From: Marinobacter sp. ATCH36
GTDB taxonomy: Bacteria; Pseudomonadota; Gammaproteobacteria; Pseudomonadales; Oleiphilaceae
Length of the DNA: 64,000 nucleotides
Assembly (NCBI RefSeq): GCF_023555055.1
Contig: NZ_JAMJPL010000003.1
Coordinates: 372,001-436,000, forward strand
Direction: 5' to 3'
Part shown: positions 35,082 through 41,536 of the stretch, one piece after another
Layout: each line of letters opens with the position of its first letter
Position numbering within the stretch: the first letter of the stretch is position 1
Notes under the pieces: model-generated
Databases searched by the model: none
What the model was told of the DNA's origin: nothing
What the model saw: only the letters and a program-made list of their open reading frames with translations
Program-made: the position numbers and the translations under genes

Positions 35082-37006
35082 TGATTCGCCTGTTCCTCCA
35101 GCTCCATCCATCGCTCGATAACCTTTTCCAGACGGGCCTCCCTGTCACCCAGTTCAGCAAGTGTTGCGGACACATCATCCGCCGGCGCGGAATAAAACTC
35201 CGGGTCCGCAATTTGCTGCCGCAAGCCTTCCAGCTCACGCTCCAGTTCTTCGATCTGGCCCGGCAACTGTTCCAGTTCCAGCTTGAGTTTGTAGCTCAGC
35301 TTGACCGGCTTGGCTTTAGCCGTTCCGGTTTCCGTCGATACAGGCTTCGGAGCCTCTGGTTCTGGCTTGTCGTTCATCGGCGGCCTGGACACCTTTCGGT
35401 TACCGCCCTCGGAGGGAAACCGTCCGCCCTGTCTTCGCCAGTCAGAATAACCGCCAACAAATTCCGCTACCTTACCGGAGCCGTCCAGAAATACGGTGTC
35501 GGTGGCCACATTGTCGAGAAATTCCCGGTCGTGACTGATCACCACCACAGTACCCGCAAACTCCACCAGCCTGGATTCAAGCAGTTCCAGGGTTTCAACG
35601 TCCAGGTCGTTGGTTGGCTCATCCAGTACCAGAATGTTGGCGGGTTTGCTGAACAGTTTGGCCAGCAGCAATCTTGCCCGTTCGCCACCAGAGAAGACAT
35701 GCACGGGAGAGCGTGCGCGCTCCGGACTGAACAGAAATTCCTGCAAATAGCCCAGCACATGCTTGCTCTGGCCATTGATTTCAATGAATTCACGCCCCTC
35801 GGAAAGGTTGTCCAGTGCATTACGTTCCAGATCCAGCTCTCCCCGAAGCTGGTCAAAATACGCTACTTGCAGGTTGGTGCCCAACCGGATTCGGCCTTCT
35901 GTGGGCTTGAGATCCCCCAGCAGCAGGCGGACCAACGTGGTTTTACCGGTTCCGTTTTCGCCAACCAGACCAATCTTGTCCCCTCGCAGGACCGTCATAT
36001 TCATGTCGCGGATAACCGGGGTACCGTCAGGATAAGCAAATCCGGCTTCGCTGGCTTCTACCACCAGCTTTCCGGAGCGGGCCGCATCCTCCACCGAGAA
36101 GCTGGCCGTGCCACCACGCTCGCGCCGTTGCCGTCGCTCTTCACGCATGGCCTTGAGTGCCCTCACCCTACCCATGTTGCGGGTTCTGCGGGCTTTGATA
36201 CCCTGGCGTATCCAGGCTTCTTCCTGCTTCAGACGCTTGTCAAACAACGCGTTTTGACGATCTTCCTCCTCCAGCGCCTTTTCCTTGAGGTCCAGGTAAC
36301 GGTCGTAAGTAGCTGCAAAGCTCACCAGATGGCCCCGATCCAGCTCTACGATTCGCGTTGCCATCCTGCGGATAAACGCCCGGTCGTGGCTGACAAACAG
36401 TATCGCGCCCCGGAACTGCGTCAGAGCCTCTTCCAGCCAGGCAATGGCAGGCACATCCAGGTGGTTGGTGGGTTCGTCCAACAGCAATACGTCGGGTTCT
36501 GTGACCAGTGCACGGGCCAGAAGGACCCGCCGCTGCCAGCCACCGGAGAGCGTATTCAGCTGCTGGTCAGGATCAATGCCATACTGGGCAAGAATAGCAC
36601 CTACTTTCTGGTCGAGCCGCCAGCCATCAAGTGCCTCCAGACGCTCCTGAACCTTCATCATTCGATCAAGGCTTGCCTCATCGGCGTTCTGCGTCAGTTT
36701 GTGAAATTCGGCAAGCAAATCACCCGTCTCGGGAAAAGCGCCGGATACGGCTTCATAAGCAGTCCGCGTGTCGTTGACAGGCAGGTTCTGGGGCAGCACC
36801 GACAGCTTTGCGCCATCTTCCAATCTCACAACACCGCCGTCCGGCACCACCTCACCGGTGACGATTTTCAGTAATGTGGATTTCCCCTCCCCGTTACGCC
36901 CGAGAAGGCACACGCGTTCTCCGGGTTCCATGGTCATGGAGGCCTGGTCAAGTAATGGCTGCATGCCAAAAGCCAGCGATATGGCATCCAGCGTTAACAA
37001 TGGCAC
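35078..37006 (-). CDS. uup: ABC-F family ATPase Uup
   Basis: Soluble double ABC ATPase without membrane domains. ABC-F proteins act on the ribosome, and Uup is linked to transposon excision and Holliday-junction processing in E. coli. The 642-residue protein has two nucleotide-binding domains, with Walker A motifs GRNGEGKSTLL (about residue 37) and GENGTGKTTLV (about residue 350). The signatures are LSGGWQRRVLLARALV and FSGGERARLLLAKLF. Walker B is VLLLDEPTNHLDVPAI and ILVLDEPTNDLDVETL. A charged linker lies between the domains, and a C-terminal coiled-coil domain (about 570-640, LKLELEQLPGQIEELERELE) identifies Uup. It is one base from the MOSC gene stop side and overlaps the downstream Cys-rich gene. 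Confidence 0.93.
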   Translation of the reverse strand: MPLLTLDAISLAFGMQPLLDQASMTMEPGERVCLLGRNGEGKSTLLKIVTGEVVPDGGVVRLEDGAKLSVLPQNLPVNDTRTAYEAVSGAFPETGDLLAEFHKLTQNADEASLDRMMKVQERLEALDGWRLDQKVGAILAQYGIDPDQQLNTLSGGWQRRVLLARALVTEPDVLLLDEPTNHLDVPAIAWLEEALTQFRGAILFVSHDRAFIRRMATRIVELDRGHLVSFAATYDRYLDLKEKALEEEDRQNALFDKRLKQEEAWIRQGIKARRTRNMGRVRALKAMREERRQRRERGGTASFSVEDAARSGKLVVEASEAGFAYPDGTPVIRDMNMTVLRGDKIGLVGENGTGKTTLVRLLLGDLKPTEGRIRLGTNLQVAYFDQLRGELDLERNALDNLSEGREFIEINGQSKHVLGYLQEFLFSPERARSPVHVFSGGERARLLLAKLFSKPANILVLDEPTNDLDVETLELLESRLVEFAGTVVVISHDREFLDNVATDTVFLDGSGKVAEFVGGYSDWRRQGGRFPSEGGNRKVSRPPMNDKPEPEAPKPVSTETGTAKAKPVKLSYKLKLELEQLPGQIEELERELEGLRQQIADPEFYSAPADDVSATLAELGDREARLEKVIERWMELEEQANQ

Positions 37007-37007
37007 G

Positions 37008-37817
37008 TTATTGATTCTCCGTGGTCTTAGTCTTTGATAGGGTCACCGGGCTTCCGACATGGATATCCCCGGCTGATTCATGAATGGCATTCATTCCAAA
37101 AATCACTCCGTCTGGGGTGCGCCGGTAAGTGCCAAGTTCGCGCAGTGGCTGAAGATCTGCTGATTTCGTACCAGCATCGGGATCTACGGTGGTCACGACA
37201 CACCGAGAACAGGGTTTGACCAGGCTGAATTCAAGATCGCCGATGAACAGCTTCTGCCAGCGGTCTTCTTCCCAGGGCCCGGCACCCTCAACGACGATGT
37301 TGGGCCTGAACCGACGCATTTCCACTGCCGTGTCCAGCCGTGAGTTCAGTTCCTCCAGTGAAGCAAGATTGGTAATCAGGAATGGAAAACCATCAGCAAA
37401 ACTGACCCGACGATACTCGGTAACCCGGCTCGCATCAACGCGGCGGAAGGTGTCATCAGGCATATAAACAAATCGAAACCCCTGGCCGCAATAACGCGAC
37501 AACGCCTCTGAGGCCTCATGCCCACCGTATACTGCTCTCGCCCAGTCTCTCCAGACCCTCACACGACACTCCTGCGTGCCCGTCATGAGCGGGAACTCCC
37601 CTTCTCCAGGAATGTCGACGACCACCCGCCCCCGTTCAAGCCGAGTTCCTATCCGGGCCAATTCCGGGTTGCTGCGTTGAGTGATGAACTCCCTCTCCGC
37701 ATCAACGATCATCCAGCGTCTGTCACCTGCCGGGCCAAAATCATCCAAATCAAACGAGGAGACCTCAATTCCGGCCAGCGATTTGACCGGATAGACATAT
37801 AATGAATGTACCCGCAT
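37008..37817 (-). CDS. MOSC-domain protein, YcbX-like without the ferredoxin domain
   Basis: Probably a molybdenum-cofactor enzyme of the YcbX/mARC type, which reduces N-hydroxylated compounds. The start is the ATG at 37817-37815 behind CGGAGG; the frame continues upstream to 37871 but without a binding site. The 269-residue product has the N-terminal beta-barrel MRVHSLYVYPVKSLAGIEV and the MOSC domain. The molybdenum-binding cysteine is likely in KPCSRCVVTTVDPDAG. E. coli YcbX is about 100 residues longer with a C-terminal [2Fe-2S] domain that is missing here, so a separate electron donor is needed. It ends one base before the uup start. Confidence 0.85.
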   Translation of the reverse strand: MRVHSLYVYPVKSLAGIEVSSFDLDDFGPAGDRRWMIVDAEREFITQRSNPELARIGTRLERGRVVVDIPGEGEFPLMTGTQECRVRVWRDWARAVYGGHEASEALSRYCGQGFRFVYMPDDTFRRVDASRVTEYRRVSFADGFPFLITNLASLEELNSRLDTAVEMRRFRPNIVVEGAGPWEEDRWQKLFIGDLEFSLVKPCSRCVVTTVDPDAGTKSADLQPLRELGTYRRTPDGVIFGMNAIHESAGDIHVGSPVTLSKTKTTENQ

Positions 37818-37899
37818 GGCGCCTCCGAAAGTGGTAAGTGTAAAAACGTGATCACGGAGTATACCCGACAAACGGGGGCCAAGGCTTCAGGAGAGGAAC

Positions 37900-38553
37900 A
37901 TGACCAGGGAACCGTTTCAGCGCAAAGATAAAAAGCTTTTCCTCGATCTGCTGGCGCGAAGAGGCATCAGGGACAAACGGGTACTGAAAGCCATGGCGGC
38001 CGTTCCGCGGGAGGCCTTTGTTGGCCAGGCTTTGGTTGACTCTGCCTACCAGGACTCCCCGTTACCGATCGAAGAGGGACAGACCATATCCCAACCCTAT
38101 ATTGTTGCCCTGATGACTGAAGCGATGCGGCTTGGGCCGGACAATACCGTGCTGGAAATCGGCACCGGCTCTGGCTACGGAGCGGCTGTTCTGGCGAGTA
38201 TCGTGCAACAGGTATATACGATCGAACGGCACCAGGTACTGGCAGACCATGCCAGCAAACGCCTGGCAAAGCTTGGCTATGACAATATAGCGGTTCGTTG
38301 TGGCGATGGTACGCTTGGTTGGCCTGAGCACGCCCCTTTTGACGCAATCGTTGTTACGGCCGGAGGGCCTGGCGTTCCGGAATCCCTGATCAGTCAGCTA
38401 ACCATTGGCGGGCGATTGGTGATTCCGGCAGGCGCGGATCAACACCAGCAACAACTGTTACGCATTACCCGCCTCTCGGAGAATAAAACAGAGACTGAAG
38501 ACCTGGGAGGAGTCAGGTTTGTTCCGCTTATCGGTAAAGAGGGTTGGAGATAA
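37900..38553 (+). CDS. pcm: Protein-L-isoaspartate O-methyltransferase family protein
   Basis: Predicted to methylate isoaspartyl residues in damaged proteins using S-adenosylmethionine. The 217-residue protein has the family marker EGQTISQPYIVALMTEAM, the AdoMet motif VLEIGTGSGYGAAVLA, and FDAIVVTAGGPGVPESL. An AGGAG site precedes the ATG. It is not in the usual surE-pcm-nlpD-rpoS context but beside the MOSC gene and a tRNA. It may therefore be a second paralogue rather than the canonical pcm. Confidence 0.88.
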   Translation: MTREPFQRKDKKLFLDLLARRGIRDKRVLKAMAAVPREAFVGQALVDSAYQDSPLPIEEGQTISQPYIVALMTEAMRLGPDNTVLEIGTGSGYGAAVLASIVQQVYTIERHQVLADHASKRLAKLGYDNIAVRCGDGTLGWPEHAPFDAIVVTAGGPGVPESLISQLTIGGRLVIPAGADQHQQQLLRITRLSENKTETEDLGGVRFVPLIGKEGWR

Positions 38554-38581
38554 CGCAAAACTGGAAGGTGTGATCATGAAA

Positions 38582-38657
38582 TGGAGCGGGAAACGAGATT
38601 CGAACTCGCGACCCCAACCTTGGCAAGGTTGTGCTCTACCAACTGAGCTATTCCCGC
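38582..38657 (-). tRNA. tRNA-Gly (GCC)
   Basis: A 76-base cloverleaf on the minus strand. The acceptor stem is GCGGGAA/TTCCCGC, the D arm AGCTCAGTTGGTAGAGC, and the anticodon loop TTGCCAA (anticodon GCC) is closed by CAACC/GGTTG. The T arm contains GTTCGAATC, and CCA is encoded. A TTGACG-16-TAGAAT promoter lies just upstream. Confidence 0.97.
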
Positions 38658-38674
38658 TTGATCAACGGAGGCGT

Positions 38675-38702
38675 ATTCTACGGATTCATCTTTGCCCGTC
38701 AA
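38675..38702 (-). promoter_or_regulatory. Promoter of tRNA-Gly
   Basis: On the minus strand TTGACG, a 16-base spacer and TAGAAT end 18 bases before the tRNA 5' end. The fit in spacing and position to a stable-RNA gene supports the call. The 180 bases further up to 38884 hold no feature I can support. Confidence 0.7.
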
Positions 38703-38884
38703 CTGTTTTTTATCGACGAATACCGTTGCTTTTTTTCATGCCGGCGCTCAACTACGGCTACCCGCTGGCGCAACGCTGTCCGCTACCTGACTGGTCTCAC
38801 AATTCAACTGGCCGTATTCGCGAACCCACTCTTCGTTCACATAGTCTGCCCCGGGAATAACGATGGCACATTAGCGGTTCCTCA

Positions 38885-39487
38885 CTACTGACCGAAGCGC
38901 TTGCCTGACTCAAGATAGATCGCTTCTTCCGGGGTGGAATCTCGCTTCAGGGCTTTATTTCGGTGAGGAAACCGCCCGAACTTACTGACAATATCCCGGT
39001 GATCTCTGGCTGACTGCAGAAAACTCTCCATAAAGTCACCAGCAATGCCACCGGTGGCCGTGGCCAACTGCTCGTAGCAATCCACAGAAAGATTCTGGTC
39101 TTCCCTTTTCTCTGAATGCTGCAATGGCATGTAAAGAAAGGCCCGCTGAACCGCCGGCAACGCCATGTCATGCCCACTACGCATGGCACTTTTGCAAAGC
39201 CTGATGGCCAGTTTGTCATTGTCGAATGCCAGGGCCCCACCCCGGTGGATCTGGCGAGTGAACTGGTCCAGCAGAATAATCTCCGCTAACGCACCACCGG
39301 GCACACTTCTCCAGTGTCGTAACCCGTCTTCGGAGGCAAACAGCACCATCGATATAAACCGCCGGCGGATCTCCTGATCAAAGGCACGCGAAGAGCGAAA
39401 CCAGCGATTGCGGTGCTCACTATCCGGCAGCCCGTGTTCATCAAGTTCACCAAACCAGAAATCCAGAATCTCTTTCCAATCGAACAT
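38885..39487 (-). CDS. DUF924 family protein
   Basis: Uncharacterised soluble protein of the DUF924 family, thought to fold as TPR-like helices. The 200-residue product begins with the family signature WKEILDFWFGELDEHGLP. It continues with EIILLDQFTRQIHRGGALAFDNDKLA and a middle part PAVQRAFLYMPLQHSEKREDQ, and ends near GRFPHRNKALKRDSTPEE. Length is normal. It is a single gene beside tRNA-Gly, and its role is unknown. Confidence 0.88.
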   Translation of the reverse strand: MFDWKEILDFWFGELDEHGLPDSEHRNRWFRSSRAFDQEIRRRFISMVLFASEDGLRHWRSVPGGALAEIILLDQFTRQIHRGGALAFDNDKLAIRLCKSAMRSGHDMALPAVQRAFLYMPLQHSEKREDQNLSVDCYEQLATATGGIAGDFMESFLQSARDHRDIVSKFGRFPHRNKALKRDSTPEEAIYLESGKRFGQ

Positions 39488-39584
39488 ATGGTTTACCCTG
39501 TTGCGTCACGGCAGGCCGGTTTTGGCGCCGGCGCTGCTACACTTTACGAAAGCTACCCGGCTTTTGGTCATCCCAGGAGATACT

Positions 39585-39953
39585 ATGAACGACGACCCCA
39601 GAATTATTCTTCTCGCGCATGGAAGCAGTGACCAGCGCTGGTGCCAGACCTTTGAAAAGCTTGCCACGCCAACGCTTGAATCAGTGGCTGGCTCTCGCAT
39701 TGCCTATATGGAGCTGGCGGAACCCTCGCTGGAAACCATTATCCGCGACGGCAAAGAAGACGGCATCAATACGTTCATCATTATTCCTCTGTTCCTGGCC
39801 GCGGGCCGTCACCTGAGAAAAGACGTACCGGGGATGATAGAAGAGCTCCAGGCGGCTCATAATGTCACTATCACTCTCGCGCCACCGATCGGGGAAAACC
39901 CGCAATTGGGCAATGCAATCCGGGATGTCGTTAACCAGGCGCTCGAGCGATAG
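39585..39953 (+). CDS. CbiX/SirB-type sirohydrochlorin chelatase-like protein
   Basis: A single-domain class II chelatase relative that would insert Co, Ni or Fe into sirohydrochlorin. The start is the ATG at 39585 behind AGGAGA; an in-frame extension from 39408 is antisense to the DUF924 gene and rejected. The 122-residue product has the two metal-ligand histidines typical of the family, in ILLAHGSSDQRW and FLAAGRHLRKDVPGM. No siroheme or cobalamin genes are adjacent, so the metal and pathway are open. Confidence 0.85.
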   Translation: MNDDPRIILLAHGSSDQRWCQTFEKLATPTLESVAGSRIAYMELAEPSLETIIRDGKEDGINTFIIIPLFLAAGRHLRKDVPGMIEELQAAHNVTITLAPPIGENPQLGNAIRDVVNQALER

Positions 39954-40031
39954 AAACAGCCGGCATAATAACAGACGGTTGTGGTACCTGCGCATGCAGT
40001 GAAAGCGGCAAATCATAAGGGGTGGAAGATC

Positions 40032-40937
40032 ATGGGAAAACGGATTTTGGTGACCGGTGGCACGGGCTTCATAGGCCAGTTGCTGTGCCAGAAACTGATC
40101 GCAGACGGTCATAGCCTCACTGTTCTGAGTCGTCAACCGGCACACAATGTTCAGTCTGCGTGCGGTCGAGTCGAAGCGGTAAACGACCTTGACGAATTGA
40201 AGGGTAGTGAGGGTTTTGATGCAGTGATCAACCTGGCCGGGGAAGGTATTGCGGACAAACGATGGTCCGAGTCACGCAAACAGGAACTCAGGGATAGCCG
40301 TATCGCGCTCACCGATCAGCTGGTGAACATCAGCCTCAGTTGGAAGAAACTCCCCCTCGTTATGGTGTCCGGTTCAGCCGTTGGCTTTTATGGTGACCAG
40401 GGCAGCCAGCGAGTCACCGAGGATACGCCGCCTCATGATGAGTTCACCCACCGGATGTGCAGCGATTGGGAACAGGCCGCGTTGCGACTGGAAACCAGCG
40501 GAGTACGAGTGTGCCTTTCCCGCACGGGTGTCGTGGCAGGGCCCGGAGGAGGTTTTTTGCAACGCATGTTGCTGCCGTTCAAACTGGGGCTCGGAGGCCG
40601 CCTGGGCAATGGCAGGCAATATATGCCCTGGGTGCATCGTGACGATGTGGTCGCGGCATTGACCTGGATGATGGATAACGAAAGCGCCAAGGGAGCATAC
40701 AACGTTGTCAGCCCGAACCCGGTAACCAACCGTCAGTTCACCAAATGCCTGGCCGGGGTTCTCGGGCGGCCAGCGATATTTCCCGCCCCCGCTCCAGTTC
40801 TGAAAATTGCACTCGGGGAGATGTCCAGCCTGCTACTCACAGGGCAAATGGCAGTACCTGAACGGCTTGAAGCTGAAGGATTCCAGTTCCGGTTTCCCGA
40901 CCTCAGTCCCGCCCTCGCGGATGCGGTTCGATACTGA
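40032..40937 (+). CDS. NAD-dependent epimerase, TIGR01777/YfcH (SDR39U1) family
   Basis: Atypical short-chain dehydrogenase with unknown substrate. The start is the ATG at 40032 after AAGGGGTGG; an upstream in-frame extension to 39981 is unlikely. The 301-residue product has the N-terminal Rossmann motif ILVTGGTGFIGQLLCQKL, INLAGEGIADKRWSESRKQE (the family hallmark) and SGSAVGFYGDQGSQRVTED. The C-terminal lid is typical (FPAPAPVLKIALGEMSSLLL). E. coli YfcH has the same architecture. Its function remains uncharacterised. Confidence 0.9.
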   Translation: MGKRILVTGGTGFIGQLLCQKLIADGHSLTVLSRQPAHNVQSACGRVEAVNDLDELKGSEGFDAVINLAGEGIADKRWSESRKQELRDSRIALTDQLVNISLSWKKLPLVMVSGSAVGFYGDQGSQRVTEDTPPHDEFTHRMCSDWEQAALRLETSGVRVCLSRTGVVAGPGGGFLQRMLLPFKLGLGGRLGNGRQYMPWVHRDDVVAALTWMMDNESAKGAYNVVSPNPVTNRQFTKCLAGVLGRPAIFPAPAPVLKIALGEMSSLLLTGQMAVPERLEAEGFQFRFPDLSPALADAVRY

Positions 40938-40942
40938 GGGCT

Positions 40943-40969
40943 GTTTTTCAAGGATTAATTTTGAAAAAC
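40943..40969. repeat. Perfect AT-rich inverted repeat upstream of tRNA-Glu promoter
   Basis: GTTTTTCAA and TTGAAAAAC flank a nine-base loop, six bases after the epimerase stop and three bases before the -35 of the tRNA-Glu promoter. It could end the epimerase transcript or act as an UP element. Confidence 0.5.
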
Positions 40970-40972
40970 TGT

Positions 40973-41001
40973 TTGACAGCCCGGACCGGCTTACTTAATA
41001 T
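40973..41001 (+). promoter_or_regulatory. Promoter of tRNA-Glu
   Basis: A perfect TTGACA, a 17-base spacer and TAATAT lie 38 bases before the tRNA 5' end. They are followed by a GC-rich discriminator (ACGCGCC) typical of stringently controlled stable-RNA promoters. Confidence 0.85.
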
Positions 41002-41039
41002 ACGCGCCACCTCGACGAGGCAAGGTTTTGAAGCGATGC

Positions 41040-41115
41040 GTCCCCTTCGTCTAGTGGCCTAGGACTCCGCCCTTTCACGGCGGCAACAGGGGTTCGAACC
41101 CCCTAGGGGACGCCA
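41040..41115 (+). tRNA. tRNA-Glu (TTC)
   Basis: A 76-base cloverleaf. The acceptor stem is GTCCCCT/AGGGGAC, the D arm TCTAGTGGCCTAGGA, and the anticodon loop CTTTCAC (anticodon TTC) is closed by CCGCC/GGCGG. The T arm contains GGTTCGAACC, and CCA is encoded. It stands alone, not in an rRNA operon. Confidence 0.98.
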
Positions 41116-41131
41116 CCTTTCAGCTTCTCAC

Positions 41132-41293
41132 CTATGATTTACGGCCTTCACGGGCTGACTTCTCTGAGTGCCTGCCATGGTCTCCAAGCTGATGCTTTGA
41201 GTCCTTCAACACGAAAACTCCTACGCCAACGAAAAAGCCTACCATCAGCAACACGGTTACGATTCCTGCAATAACAACTGCGTCGGTATACAT
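41132..41293 (-). CDS. Small single-pass membrane protein, 53 residues
   Basis: Translated by hand from the minus strand; it is too short for ordinary ORF cutoffs. The ATG at 41293-41291 has GGAGG eight bases upstream (CTGGAGGAATTGACG). The product starts MYTDAVVIAGIVTVLLMV and has one membrane helix of about 24 residues (residues 5-28). A highly charged, basic cytoplasmic tail ends REGRKS. The stop is TAG. The strong ribosome site, the clean helix and the positive-inside tail support a real gene. Its family is unknown to me. It reads toward tRNA-Glu, 17 bases from its 3' end. Confidence 0.72.
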   Translation of the reverse strand: MYTDAVVIAGIVTVLLMVGFFVGVGVFVLKDSKHQLGDHGRHSEKSAREGRKS

Positions 41294-41536
41294 CGTCAAT
41301 TCCTCCAGACAATCCTGATCAATTGAGCCCAGATTACGCCTGCCACCGTGGCAGCATCTTGACCTGTATCAATGGCACTGATGACGGCACACACGAAAAA
41401 ATCCTGAACCGCACCACATTTCTTTCGATAATTCCTGTATTTGCGAGGCATTCGCGAAAAACTGCTGCTATAGTCCTGAGTGTACATTTCGCAATTCGTT
41501 ATCAAACCTCCTTGCGCGGCCGAAGTAATATAGGAC

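Noticed and set aside
35081-36874. 597-residue open frame on the + strand
   Set aside because: Entirely antisense to uup, which has all ABC-F motifs. The product has no recognisable domain and arises from codon bias in GC-rich DNA.
38658-38884. Possible gene remnant between tRNA-Gly and the DUF924 gene
   Set aside because: Short frames exist on the + strand but start inside the tRNA and show no recognisable protein sequence. Only the tRNA promoter is supported.
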